A DNA stretch of 64,000 nucleotides from Paenibacillus_E qinlingensis (GCF_028746185.1 NZ_JAQIVH010000003.1:558001-622000); one strand, 5' to 3'; positions 1 through 9,034 are shown, numbered from the stretch's first letter. The notes: generated from the sequence alone by a model not told the origin. Translations and numbers: made by a program.

Positions 1-1
1 T

Positions 2-1387
2 AATGCCAAATTCAAGTTCTGGTTCGTCGATTCACAGAAATGGAATGATAATTTGAATGTGAAGCTGGCGGCCGGAGAAATGCCGGATGTCATGCAGGTT
101 AGAAGCCCTGTGGGTACCTATGTGTCCAATGGTGTGCTTGCTCCGATTCCAGATGAAACCATTCGTAAATTTGCACCGAACTATGCCAAACTAATTGATA
201 AATATAACTTATGGAATACGGTTAAGTACGAGGGTGAAATTTATGGTTTACCGAGTCTGAATGTCAATGGCGACTATCCGACTGTCTTGGTCTGGCGACA
301 AGATTGGCTTACCAAGGTCGGTATTACCAAAACACCTGAAACGATACAAGAATTCGAAGATGCGCTAGTCAAAATTCGTAATAATGATCCTGATGGCAAT
401 GGGAAAAAGGATACGTACGGATTTTCAGATTTCGCCCTTCCTGCCATCCTTGGAGCATTTGGCTCTCCTGGTCTCACAGAGGTGAAAAGCGCGGCTGTTC
501 AGAACAAAGAGAATCTGATCTACATGGAGAAAGACGGCAAGATCACCTTCGCTGCGATTCAACCGGAAATGAAGGAAGCGTTAACCCTATTAAGCAAATG
601 GTACAAAATGGATCTGATTGATCCGGAGATGATCACATCGGAGAACACAGGGGGTTACGGCTTTGACTCCCAAGCCTTCTATAACAATCGCATTGGGCTC
701 ACAGGGAAAGGGATGTTCTATCACTGGCGAAATGTGATCGATCCTGCCAATCCGGAGGACAAGGGCGGCGGACAATATGTCAATCTTAAAAAGTCGCAGC
801 CTAACGCAGAAATTGTTCTCGGTAAGGCGCCTGTTGGGCCTAAAGGGGCATCAGGAACACCGCAATGGGGTGTCAACTCAACGACACTAGGCATAACTGT
901 AAAAGGAGCAAAGGACCCACGTAAAGTGGAAACGTTCTTGAAAATGATTGAAGCAAGCGCAACGGATATCGAATATTACAAAACTGTTTTCAGAGGCTGG
1001 AAAGGGGAAGCATGGAAGGAAGAGAACGGAAGGTTCATCAACTTAAGTGCTTCTGTACCGGCGGCTGAATTTATGAAAAAAGGCGGGCAAGTGTTTAATA
1101 TTATCAACGTGCCGGAATTCGATAAAAGCATGGATAAATTTAATTATGATTTCGGGGATAAAGTTAAACCCAAAGGCTATTTGAATATGGCCGTTCCTTC
1201 GGTTGAATCGCATGTTAAATATGCGACCAATTTAACAAAGCTGACTGTTCAAACTTATTTCAAAATCATTTTAGGCGAAGCAAGCCCAGACATCTTCGAT
1301 GACTACGTGAAAACGTTTAAAGCGAATGGCGGCGATGCGATTGAGAAAGAAGTGAACGAAGCTTATAAGAAAATGCTAGGTAAATAG
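2..1387 (+). CDS. Extracellular solute-binding protein of a sugar ABC importer, 5' truncated by the window edge
   Basis: The reading frame is open from base 2, so the start codon and lipoprotein signal lie outside the window; the first in-frame TTG (53) is internal because coding sequence such as FKFWFVDSQKW precedes it. The 461 visible residues resemble the large LplA-type binding proteins (family 1, about 530-560 residues): GEMPDVMQV near the N-terminal side of the fragment, a DPDGNGKKDTYGF calcium-loop-like segment, and a long C-terminal lobe. Such lipoproteins sit on the outer face of the membrane and hand oligosaccharides to paired permeases, which are not downstream here and may lie upstream. 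The next genes, an AraC-type membrane regulator and a GH36 glycosidase, suggest a galactoside-containing ligand, but the ligand cannot be read from sequence. Confidence 0.85.
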   Translation, partial: NAKFKFWFVDSQKWNDNLNVKLAAGEMPDVMQVRSPVGTYVSNGVLAPIPDETIRKFAPNYAKLIDKYNLWNTVKYEGEIYGLPSLNVNGDYPTVLVWRQDWLTKVGITKTPETIQEFEDALVKIRNNDPDGNGKKDTYGFSDFALPAILGAFGSPGLTEVKSAAVQNKENLIYMEKDGKITFAAIQPEMKEALTLLSKWYKMDLIDPEMITSENTGGYGFDSQAFYNNRIGLTGKGMFYHWRNVIDPANPEDKGGGQYVNLKKSQPNAEIVLGKAPVGPKGASGTPQWGVNSTTLGITVKGAKDPRKVETFLKMIEASATDIEYYKTVFRGWKGEAWKEENGRFINLSASVPAAEFMKKGGQVFNIINVPEFDKSMDKFNYDFGDKVKPKGYLNMAVPSVESHVKYATNLTKLTVQTYFKIILGEASPDIFDDYVKTFKANGGDAIEKEVNEAYKKMLGK

Positions 1388-1405
1388 AAAAGATTTATGC
1401 CACAG

Positions 1406-1435
1406 GAAGAGGCTGACAGATTAGGCAGCCTCTTC
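1406..1435 (+). terminator. Stem-loop after the solute-binding protein gene
   Basis: A perfect 10-bp inverted repeat (GAAGAGGCTG / CAGCCTCTTC) with a 10-nt loop lies 19 bases after the stop codon. No T-run follows, so it may be an mRNA 3'-end stabiliser or a weak terminator that allows read-through into the regulator gene. Confidence 0.5.
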
Positions 1436-1497
1436 AATCCATAACCATTTCTTGCTATACTGAACTGAAAAACGGATAGAAGAAGTGTGGAGGGGCA

Positions 1498-3681
1498 ATG
1501 AAACAAACTCTACTGATTCAGAAGAAGGTTTTCACCCGGTTATATTGGTCTAATATACTTACCGTTATACTGATTACGGTTGTGCCAGTCAGCATTTATT
1601 ATCAATATTTTGCAAAGGCTTACACGGATGAATTAGAGAAATTTAACCAACAGACGGTTGTTCAGTTTCGGCAATCTATCGATCAACAATTTGTGAAGGA
1701 AAGTATCTCTACGTTAAATCGGAGCGCCGTTGATGGTGGACAAGACTCTATTTTGCTGTACCCCATGAGTCATACGATTCGGAATGATTCCTCTTCGATT
1801 ATCGGCATCGTTTCCCAATTGGATTTTATTCAGAGAGATTTGAATTTTGTAAAATCCATTGATGTCTATTACAAAACGGACAATGTTTTATTTTATGATA
1901 GTAAATTTTGCTTTCTGAGTTCAAGTATGTGTGACATCGGCTCAAGGAGAGAGTGGTTGGATTGGTTTCAGCAGAATGATGTGCAAATTTCTTGGATGCC
2001 TCCTCGTCCCATACAAGGACAGGGCTCTGAGAGAGTGATTACGCATGTTCGCAGTGTTCCTTATTTTGCTGCCTTCGGGAATCGAAAAGCCATTGTGGCT
2101 ATTAACATTTATGAGAGTGCGCTCAAAAAATCCTTACAGTCTGTTATGAACGCTTCGGATGGCGTGCTAATTATTATTGATGACCAAGGCAACTTCATAG
2201 CGGATAACCAAGAAACGAATGGGATCGAGGATATCCAGAAAGATCATGGTGGTTGGCTTCAGAAAGTGCTGGCTTCGGACCAAAGCAGCATGTTTATCAA
2301 TCAAATCGCTGGCAAATCCATGATGGTTTCATCGGTTCACTCCGATTATAACAGTTGGCGCTATGTGGCTTTAGCTAATACAGATGTTTTTTACAAAAAG
2401 GCGAATGAATTAAGGAATTGGACACTTTCAATCGGTATCTTATTTCTGCTCGGGAGTATTTCATTCACGATTCTGCTTAGTCGCCGCGCGCATAGACCGA
2501 TACGCAGTGTTTTAAGTGATTTACATCAGAAAGTAGAGAATAATAAGCCAATTATTAGACACAACCTCATTATGAGCCTGCTGCATGACGATCTCCCGAT
2601 GAATCGTGAAGAGCTTGCAGATATGCTGGATACACAGCCTGGTTGGGAGCAGGTTTTCTGTTTTGTTGTAAAAGTACCTCAGAAGGAAGATTTTGAGAAT
2701 GAACAGCTGCTCTCTTATCATCTCATTGATTTATTGCAGTTGGAACAGGATCTTGGCTTTCAAATCTGGGCGATTAAAGATTATGGTCGACGTATTATCG
2801 GTATAGTGAATTGCACGATGAATGAGAAGCACGCAGCGATAGATTATGTAGAAGAGAAAGTTCAAGCCGTGTATGAAAGTGATTTCGTGATCGCCTATGG
2901 CAATGAACATAGCAGAGATGCTCGTCCTGTTTCCGTTTCTTACCGGGAAGCTCTTGAGGCACTTTCCTATACCTTTATACTTCCGGAAGAGAAGATTATA
3001 TCGTACGCCAAACTGGATATTACTGGTCGAAAGCGTACAGGGAGCTCGGTTGTCATTTTGGATGAAATAGAAGATTGCATTCGCGCATGTGATGGTAAAA
3101 AAGCCTATCAGCTGCTTAGCATGATGTCCGAAGATATCAGAAATGACCACTATTCGATCACTTATTGCAAAAACTTGCTATCCGATATCGTAACGACGAT
3201 TCGTAAAGTTGTGAAGTCGATGGGGTTTAGTTCAACGCAACTATTCGGTTATGACATTCGAGAAAAGCTGGAGGAAGTTCCACATATTCATGAATTTACA
3301 GAATGGGCGAATGAATTAATTCAAACGGCTATAGCAACCATTGAAGATAGGAAGATGAGCATCGACCATAATCTTGAAATTAGGGTGAAAAGCTATATCG
3401 AAGAGCACTTGTTCGAAGATATAAGCTTGGAGATGGTTGCTGATCACATGAAAGTAAGTGCAAATTACTTAGGGAAGCTTTTTAAGAAAATTACAGGGGT
3501 TAAATTTACGGAATATATGACAGAGCGGAAGCTTACGGAAGCCGTTAAATTGTTAAGAGATAAGCAGCTTTCTGTGAATGAGATTGCAGGCAAGTTAGGC
3601 TATAGCTCCGCGAACCATTTTATTCGCATTTTTAAGGAGAAATACGGAGAAACACCGAAGCAATATCAGAAGTGGCTGTAA
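1498..3681 (+). CDS. Membrane-anchored AraC-family regulator (YesS-like one-component sensor)
   Basis: This 727-residue protein has a transmembrane segment at about residues 17-37, an extracellular sensor region of roughly 270 residues, a second membrane segment at about 307-327, a cytoplasmic linker, and a C-terminal pair of AraC helix-turn-helix motifs from about 625 (LEMVADHMKVSANYLGKLF and the signature IFKEKYGETPKQYQKWL). The architecture matches B. subtilis YesS and related one-component regulators that sense an extracellular carbohydrate or its binding protein and switch on the adjacent uptake genes. The ATG follows a GGAGGGGC ribosome site. It sits between the solute-binding protein and the GH36 gene in the same orientation with short gaps, so it probably controls both. 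Function is inferred from family and context. Confidence 0.85.
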   Translation: MKQTLLIQKKVFTRLYWSNILTVILITVVPVSIYYQYFAKAYTDELEKFNQQTVVQFRQSIDQQFVKESISTLNRSAVDGGQDSILLYPMSHTIRNDSSSIIGIVSQLDFIQRDLNFVKSIDVYYKTDNVLFYDSKFCFLSSSMCDIGSRREWLDWFQQNDVQISWMPPRPIQGQGSERVITHVRSVPYFAAFGNRKAIVAINIYESALKKSLQSVMNASDGVLIIIDDQGNFIADNQETNGIEDIQKDHGGWLQKVLASDQSSMFINQIAGKSMMVSSVHSDYNSWRYVALANTDVFYKKANELRNWTLSIGILFLLGSISFTILLSRRAHRPIRSVLSDLHQKVENNKPIIRHNLIMSLLHDDLPMNREELADMLDTQPGWEQVFCFVVKVPQKEDFENEQLLSYHLIDLLQLEQDLGFQIWAIKDYGRRIIGIVNCTMNEKHAAIDYVEEKVQAVYESDFVIAYGNEHSRDARPVSVSYREALEALSYTFILPEEKIISYAKLDITGRKRTGSSVVILDEIEDCIRACDGKKAYQLLSMMSEDIRNDHYSITYCKNLLSDIVTTIRKVVKSMGFSSTQLFGYDIREKLEEVPHIHEFTEWANELIQTAIATIEDRKMSIDHNLEIRVKSYIEEHLFEDISLEMVADHMKVSANYLGKLFKKITGVKFTEYMTERKLTEAVKLLRDKQLSVNEIAGKLGYSSANHFIRIFKEKYGETPKQYQKWL

Positions 3682-3724
3682 GTACAGGGATAGGTAAGAG
3701 CCATGCTCATAAGGAGAGATAAGT

Positions 3725-5908
3725 ATGCCAAATACCGATTATTATCAAGTCGTTTTACAGAGCGGACTCCTTACTCGTATCCTTGATTTGTCAGAGACGG
3801 GGGTTGTTACTTCCCGTTTACTTGTAGATAGAACCGAGTGGCTGGACGCAGGGAAAGAGTTTAAGCTATCTCTCCGCTACCGGACATCGGATAAGCCACC
3901 AGCGGGGATGCAAGGCAGTGAGGATAGCATCATAGAAACGACAGCTACATTTGGTAAGACAGATGAATTGGCTGTATCCGATACAGGAGAATGGAAAGCG
4001 GATGATACGAATTGGAGTGATGCACTCCTTATCGATGGCAGCGCGGAGAGTCAACTATATCCTCGTTCTAAGAAGGTTACAACGGAGATTCAGGAGAATG
4101 GCATTGAACGTTGGAACGTGGAATTGACCGATTGGGAGGATCCTACGTTTAGTCAAGTTCGAATCATCCTTCGCTATGAATTGTTTCCACATCATTCCGC
4201 CATCCGCAAGAAGTTGATTGTGCACAATGAAAGTGCCAACTGGGTTAAGATAGATGAATTCATGATTGATCATCTACTTTTGGTCAATTGCCATCCTGCA
4301 ACCGAATATACACCATCTGGCAGAGGTGCACAGTCCAGTATATTGGCTCTTGAGAACACGGACCATACGCAAGGTATCATTCTAGGTAGTGAGATTCCTT
4401 CGGCGCTTCGTTATGTAGATGGCACTGGGGCGATGGGCTATAATTCAGACTACTTTGAGTGGGTTCTTGGGCCAGGAGAACAATTTGAAAGCGAAGGAAC
4501 GTTCTATTATGGATGTGCTGGAGAGACATGGGATACGGGAGCGGGATTGTCCAAGCCAGTTGATCGAGCCATAGAAAGAGAGTTTCAATCCTTCCTGCGG
4601 CATGAACTGCACTTGGCACGTGCTCCCATCGAACGAATCGCACCACTTTGGTGTACATGGTCAAATTTCGGGCCCAATATTGACCAGCCCATCATCTTGG
4701 AGTTAGCCGATTTGGCAGTCCAAGCAGGATTTCAAACCATGCAAATTGATGATGGTTGGCAGCGTGGGCGTCTAGGTACTGAACCTGACCTGGCGTTGTT
4801 TCCTGATTTTAAAGGCATGTGTGCGTCAATAAAGGCTTCTGGTCTAGAGCTGGGACTGTGGGTGTCCACATTCCGGGATGAACAATCGAAGGATTTAAGA
4901 GATATTCCTGACGGACTCAGCGTCCCGTGGCTCAAACGATTAGGTGGTTATGGGATGAGCTTTACAAGCCCGTGGCGAGACTATTATGCGGATGATCTTG
5001 TGAGTCTTTCCCAAGAATATGGCGTATCGTACTTCAAACAAGACTTCACCAACATTAAATTCGGCGATATCGGACAAGGCCATGAGAGCCGAACGCGGAA
5101 GGAATCCTTGCTTCGCGGACTTCGTGGCCTTCTAGCTGCGCAAGATCGCATTCGAGCAGGAAGCCCGGGTATTACGTTAGAAATAACCCATGAAATCTAT
5201 TGGGGAACACCAGGTGTTCCTTGTGATCTTGCGGCACTTCAACATGCGGATACGTATCACATCCCTCCTAACGATTATTCCGGTGTAGGTCATTGGAAGG
5301 AACGCTATCGTGAGGATTGGGATTATGATCCGGAGCAGCTGAGCCAGCAATTGATTGCTGGTTGTTACCAGGCACGCGTTCAGTTGTATGCTCACCGCGG
5401 ATTACCGCTGCAATGTATAGAATATTATGGTGCAGCAACCGTGAATGTGCGAGGCAGCTTGACTACGCAAATTCAAGATAGACAAATCTGCAGCTGGTTG
5501 ATGGGAGCGCCGCAGCTATTCGCAGGGGATTTGGCCTCTCTGACTGAGGAGAATCTTAACCATTATAAACAGCGGTTTGACCTGTTAAGAAGGCTGCAAA
5601 TGGAGTATGATATTTACCGCAACTTCCAGTGGAGCGGAGTTCCGGAGCCGACTGACAAGGATTGGCATTGGTGGGGGAAAATCAATGCCAATGGCGAAGG
5701 CGTCGTCGTTGCACTGCGGGGAGATGTGGAATCTGAATCGTGTGCTATTTATATCCCTTGGGTGAACCCTGAGTTCACCTATCAAGTGACACTGTTGTTC
5801 ACCGACGGTGAAGTAGGAAGATTAACAGGACGTGAATTGCAAGCGGGGGCTTGTGTCTTATCGCTGCCGATCTATGGTCAGGAAATCATTGAACTTAAAA
5901 TTTGTTAA
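3725..5908 (+). CDS. Divergent GH36-type glycoside hydrolase (alpha-galactosidase-like)
   Basis: The 727-residue protein has a beta-rich N-terminal domain (about 1-290), a central (beta/alpha)8 barrel beginning near WCTWSNFG (about 306) and LQIDDGWQ-like strand (QIDDGWQRG, about 339-347), and a beta C-terminal domain. The barrel motif YFKQDF places the likely nucleophile at Asp440. The usual second GH36 motif (C-x-GGGR-x-D ... SDNTD) is not present; EITHEIYWGTPG (about 484) and ADTYHIPPND occupy that stretch. It therefore belongs to the clan GH-D superfamily, but the exact substrate (alpha-galactoside or another alpha-glycoside) is uncertain. There is no signal peptide, so it should act on imported oligosaccharides. 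An AAGGAGAG ribosome site precedes the ATG, 43 bases after the regulator gene. Confidence 0.75.
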   Translation: MPNTDYYQVVLQSGLLTRILDLSETGVVTSRLLVDRTEWLDAGKEFKLSLRYRTSDKPPAGMQGSEDSIIETTATFGKTDELAVSDTGEWKADDTNWSDALLIDGSAESQLYPRSKKVTTEIQENGIERWNVELTDWEDPTFSQVRIILRYELFPHHSAIRKKLIVHNESANWVKIDEFMIDHLLLVNCHPATEYTPSGRGAQSSILALENTDHTQGIILGSEIPSALRYVDGTGAMGYNSDYFEWVLGPGEQFESEGTFYYGCAGETWDTGAGLSKPVDRAIEREFQSFLRHELHLARAPIERIAPLWCTWSNFGPNIDQPIILELADLAVQAGFQTMQIDDGWQRGRLGTEPDLALFPDFKGMCASIKASGLELGLWVSTFRDEQSKDLRDIPDGLSVPWLKRLGGYGMSFTSPWRDYYADDLVSLSQEYGVSYFKQDFTNIKFGDIGQGHESRTRKESLLRGLRGLLAAQDRIRAGSPGITLEITHEIYWGTPGVPCDLAALQHADTYHIPPNDYSGVGHWKERYREDWDYDPEQLSQQLIAGCYQARVQLYAHRGLPLQCIEYYGAATVNVRGSLTTQIQDRQICSWLMGAPQLFAGDLASLTEENLNHYKQRFDLLRRLQMEYDIYRNFQWSGVPEPTDKDWHWWGKINANGEGVVVALRGDVESESCAIYIPWVNPEFTYQVTLLFTDGEVGRLTGRELQAGACVLSLPIYGQEIIELKIC

Positions 5909-5944
5909 GGGTTTTGAAAGATATATTTGAATAGATCCCTGTGT

Positions 5945-5983
5945 AACTCGTCATTGGTAACTTTTGCTGATGGCGGGTTTTTG
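5945..5983 (+). terminator. Rho-independent terminator after the GH36-type gene
   Basis: A 10-bp stem (AACTCGTCAT with ATGGCGGGTT, using three G-U pairs) is followed by TTTTT at 5978-5982. It separates the sugar locus from the exonuclease gene. Confidence 0.6.
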
Positions 5984-6059
5984 CGTGTCGGGAATCGGTA
6001 TGCCGTGCTATACTGATTGTAATGAATTCATATCTTCACAGGAATGGGAGCTATTATTA

Positions 6060-6935
6060 ATGTCACAAAATTCATCTGAAACTGTGCTGCTCGTAGACGG
6101 CATGGCCTTATTATTTCGCGGTTATTATGCAACATCATCAAGCGGTTATATCATGAGAACGGATCATGGTGTGCCGATTAACGGTGTCTACGGATTTCTG
6201 AAATATTTGCTTGATGCAATCGGCACGTTCAAACCGACTCACGTCGTCTGTTGTTGGGATATGGGAAGCAAGACTTTCCGCACGGAGAAATTTGAAGCTT
6301 ACAAAGCGAATCGTGGACCTGCTCCCGAAGAGTTAATCCCACAATTTGACCTAGTCAAAGAAGTGACAGCCAGCTTCAGTATTCCGAATGTCGGCGTACC
6401 TGGTTATGAAGCAGATGATTGCATCGGCACCTTGGCTCGTTTCTACAGCCCCCACACGAAAGTCCAGATTTTAACCGGGGATCATGATATGCTCCAGCTG
6501 GTGGATGAGAATACCGAAGTTATCATTATGAAAAAAGGGCAATCCAACTACATGGTGTACACGCTAGAAACGCTCATGGAGGAGAAAAGCCTAACCCCAG
6601 CTCAAATCATTGATCTGAAGGGGTTAACGGGGGATACCGCAGATAATTATCCAGGGGTCAAAGGGATTGGGGAGAAGACGGCAACCAAGTTGCTCAATGA
6701 ATATGTGAACATTGCCGGTATTCTCGAGAACTTAGCTGCACTTCCAAAGGGTGTGCGTGCGAAGATCGAAGCGGAGCTGGATATGCTGCATCTTTCGCTG
6801 GATCTGGCAACGATTCGCTTGGATGCGCCGGTTGCTTGTGCGCTAGAAGATTGCGCGTGGGCGATGGATCGGGAGAAGGTCATTAGCAAATTCGATGAAA
6901 TTGCGTATAAGGGATTAGCGAGATTAATCGGATAA
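6060..6935 (+). CDS. 5'-3' exonuclease / flap nuclease (PolI small-domain type)
   Basis: The protein is a stand-alone homologue of the 5' nuclease domain of DNA polymerase I, like B. subtilis YpcP (about 290 residues). Metal-binding acidic motifs are visible: LLVDGMALLFRGYY at the N-terminus, GYEADDCIGTLA and LTGDHDMLQLV in the middle, and the helix-hairpin-helix block GDTADNYPGVKGIGEKTA. Such enzymes remove RNA primers and flaps during lagging-strand maturation and repair. An upstream in-frame ATG at 5964 exists, but 6060 is preferred: GGGAG lies at suitable spacing, homology begins right after it (SSETVLLVDG) and the length becomes 291 residues, the family norm. The gene is monocistronic, with its own terminator. 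Confidence 0.88.
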   Translation: MSQNSSETVLLVDGMALLFRGYYATSSSGYIMRTDHGVPINGVYGFLKYLLDAIGTFKPTHVVCCWDMGSKTFRTEKFEAYKANRGPAPEELIPQFDLVKEVTASFSIPNVGVPGYEADDCIGTLARFYSPHTKVQILTGDHDMLQLVDENTEVIIMKKGQSNYMVYTLETLMEEKSLTPAQIIDLKGLTGDTADNYPGVKGIGEKTATKLLNEYVNIAGILENLAALPKGVRAKIEAELDMLHLSLDLATIRLDAPVACALEDCAWAMDREKVISKFDEIAYKGLARLIG

Positions 6936-6948
6936 GTGATCAAGTAAG

Positions 6949-6982
6949 GGACAGTGCCTGTAATCGGGTACTGTCTTTTTTT
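6949..6982 (+). terminator. Rho-independent terminator of the exonuclease gene
   Basis: GACAGTGCC pairs with GGTACTGTC with one internal mismatch (8-nt loop) and is followed by seven T residues. Confidence 0.8.
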
Positions 6983-7156
6983 CTAGAAAAGCCAAGCCAT
7001 GCCCCTTATTGAATAAGGTGTGATTTGTGGCATGCTGGTAGCGGGTTAGGTAGGAGTAGATAGAAGTAGATAGAAGTAGTGTGGTCAGTTGAATAGCTAG
7101 ATTTCAAATTAATGTAAAAAATACAGTTAATTTTGCTGATTATTATTATTTCTAGT

Positions 7157-7300
7157 GAATAAATGGAAATTATACAGCTAATTTGAGAAGAATTGCTCGT
7201 TTGGTGGGTTTTAGCGGAAATTAGCTGTATGAAATCCATCTATTGCTCCGAAATGGCGCTAACCAGCAATAATAACCACATAAAATCCATTTATTTTGTT
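7157..7300. repeat. Copies of a dispersed non-coding repeat (AATARATGGA...CAGYTAATTT)
   Basis: Three related elements are packed here: one on the plus strand (7157-7184, GAATAAATGG then TACAGCTAATTT) and two on the minus strand (about 7216-7246 and 7280-7300, with AATAGATGG / AATAAATGG and TACAGCTAATTT). Closely similar units recur at 60582-60610 and 60633-60660. The whole 6983-7613 stretch carries no convincing gene; open frames here are short and composed of repeat sequence. The role of the family is unknown. Confidence 0.6.
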
Positions 7301-7325
7301 TGATGCGGTGGAGGAAGGTTTGGCT

Positions 7326-7451
7326 GTAGAAGTAGAATTTGAAGTAGAAGTAGAAGTAGAAGTAGAAGTAAAAGTAGAAGTAGAAGTAGAAGTAGAAGTA
7401 GAAGTAGAAGTAGAAGTAGAAGTAGAAGTAGAATTTGAATTTGAAGTTGAG
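7326..7451. repeat. GTAGAA hexanucleotide microsatellite
   Basis: About 18 consecutive GTAGAA units (7326-7433) with only two or three interruptions (GTAGAATTTGAA near the start, one GTAAAA unit) fade into degenerate TTGAA units up to 7451. The tract lies about 160 bp upstream of the solute-binding protein start at 7614. Frames through it encode only Val-Glu or poly-Leu runs and are not real genes. Repeats of this kind change length by slippage. Confidence 0.9.
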
Positions 7452-7564
7452 ATAAGGGCCGCTGGAATAAGGTTACTGAGTTCACACGTAGCGTAAACGG
7501 AAAATTGAACAAAGAAGACGGTTTTTTTAATTACCGAATGTTAATTTTTAGCAGATAATAGAAA

Positions 7565-7578
7565 TGTAAGCGATTACG
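7565..7578 (+). promoter_or_regulatory. Candidate cre (CcpA) operator
   Basis: TGTAAGCGATTACG matches the catabolite-responsive element consensus TGWNANCGNTNWCA at 13 of 14 positions and is nearly palindromic. It lies 36 bp before the ATG of the solute-binding protein, where CcpA binding would repress in the presence of preferred sugars. Another LacI-family repressor is an alternative. Confidence 0.6.
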
Positions 7579-7613
7579 GTTTCCGAAATGTACGTACAAA
7601 GGGGAGAAAAACC

Positions 7614-8954
7614 ATGAAAAAGGCAGTAGTTACATTCATGTCATTATCCATGATTTTCACAGCAACCGCTTGTTCTTCGGGTACTTCTAGTAACCAAAGT
7701 GGAGGAGCTACAACAGCGCCAACAACAACAACGACTCCTAGTGCAACTGTCAGTACAAGTAAGGATCCAGTAAAGCTCCGCATGGCCTGGTGGGGCGGTC
7801 AAGCGCGCCACGATTATACGCTGAAAGTTATCGAAATGTATGAGAAAGCACATCCGAATGTGAAAATTGAAGCTGAATATGCGGCTTTCGATGATTATTG
7901 GAAGAAACTAGCGCCTCAAGCAGCTGCGAATCAACTGCCAGATATTATACAAATGGACATCTCTTATTTGACACAATACGGTGGAAGAAACCAATTAGCG
8001 GATTTGACACCTTTTACGAAGAGTAAAATTCTTAACGTGGACGATGTAAGTCCAAATGCAGTTTCAGGCGGTCAAGTAGGCGGGAAGCTCGTTGCTATGA
8101 ACTTAGGGGTTAATGCTTTAACCAGCATGATGGACTTCGAGATGTTGAAAAAGGCAGGTATTACGCCTCCTGAGAAGAACTGGACATGGAATGATTTGGA
8201 TGAGATTACGGCTAAAGCCAAAGCAGCGGGCAAAATCACGGGCGGCTTCCGAGATGATGTATTCTTCCCCTATTACCTGCGTACACTTGGTCAAAAAATG
8301 TATAACGCAGAAGGGACTGCCCTTGGTTATACCGACGATAAGCTGTTTGTTGATTATTTCAATCGCTCTCAGAAATATTATGACGCTGGTAGCGTGCTGG
8401 CGCTTGATAAAGCTGCGCAAAAGAAAGGCACACCCGAAGATGACGAGTTGACATTGGGTAATTCCATTTCATCCAACGGGTGGTCTAATCAGTTCATTGG
8501 TCTAGCTACGGCATCTAAACGTGAGCTTGTCCTGCAGCCAATGCCAGGCCCGGATGCAAACAAAGGGTTATTCTTGAAACCAAGTATGTACTGGTCCATC
8601 TCAAGTAGTTCCAAAGCACAAGAAGAAGCCGCTAAATTTATTGATTTCTGGATTAATGATATTGAAGCAAATAAAATCATTAAAGGCGAGCGCGGAGTAC
8701 CAGTAGCATCCAAAGTAAAAGAAGCTTTGAAACCGCTGTTAAGCCCAAATGAAATAAAAGTTTTTGACTACGTGGCGTGGGCTGAGAAAAACAGCGCGCC
8801 GATGGATCCTCCGAACCCAGTCGGTTCCATTGAGATCGAGAAGCTGCTTAAAGATACCGCTGAGAAAATCATGTACAAGAAAATAACGGTTCAAGAAGCG
8901 GCAACATCTTTCCGTAAAGAAGCTACTACGATTTTGGACAAAAATAAAAAGTAA
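7614..8954 (+). CDS. Sugar-binding lipoprotein of an ABC importer (family 1), without permeases directly downstream
   Basis: The 446-residue protein starts with a lipoprotein signal whose lipobox TATAC gives a lipidated Cys20, then a Ser/Thr/Gly-rich linker, then a family 1 solute-binding fold (RMAWWGGQARHDYTLKVIEMY, LPDIIQMDISYLTQYG). GGGGAGAAA precedes the ATG. It is followed not by permeases but by a strong hairpin and a YesM/YesN kinase-regulator pair; a second binding protein with permeases lies 3.7 kb further on. It could be an alternative binding protein for those permeases or a ligand-presenting partner of the kinase. The upstream cre-like site and microsatellite may affect its expression. 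Confidence 0.9.
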   Translation: MKKAVVTFMSLSMIFTATACSSGTSSNQSGGATTAPTTTTTPSATVSTSKDPVKLRMAWWGGQARHDYTLKVIEMYEKAHPNVKIEAEYAAFDDYWKKLAPQAAANQLPDIIQMDISYLTQYGGRNQLADLTPFTKSKILNVDDVSPNAVSGGQVGGKLVAMNLGVNALTSMMDFEMLKKAGITPPEKNWTWNDLDEITAKAKAAGKITGGFRDDVFFPYYLRTLGQKMYNAEGTALGYTDDKLFVDYFNRSQKYYDAGSVLALDKAAQKKGTPEDDELTLGNSISSNGWSNQFIGLATASKRELVLQPMPGPDANKGLFLKPSMYWSISSSSKAQEEAAKFIDFWINDIEANKIIKGERGVPVASKVKEALKPLLSPNEIKVFDYVAWAEKNSAPMDPPNPVGSIEIEKLLKDTAEKIMYKKITVQEAATSFRKEATTILDKNKK

Positions 8955-8968
8955 CTTGAGGTTTTAAT

Positions 8969-9034
8969 AACAGGTACCCAGCGTCTAAACACGTACAAGA
9001 AGTGTTTAGACGCTGGGTACCTGTTTAACGTTTT
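8969..9034 (+). terminator. Very long perfect hairpin terminator
   Basis: A perfect 24-bp inverted repeat (left arm 8969-8992, right arm 9002-9025, 9-nt loop) is followed by TAACGTTTTT. It would stop or strongly reduce transcription from the binding-protein gene into the kinase gene. Confidence 0.85.

Noticed and set aside
7006..7239. Minus-strand frame of 77 codons after the exonuclease gene
   Set aside because: It is built from the dispersed repeat units that recur at 60.6 kb, with no ribosome site; a repeat artefact.
7291..7512. Reading frames on both strands through the microsatellite (poly-Leu and Val-Glu proteins)
   Set aside because: They consist only of the translated GTAGAA repeat, with no ribosome site or conserved flanks.
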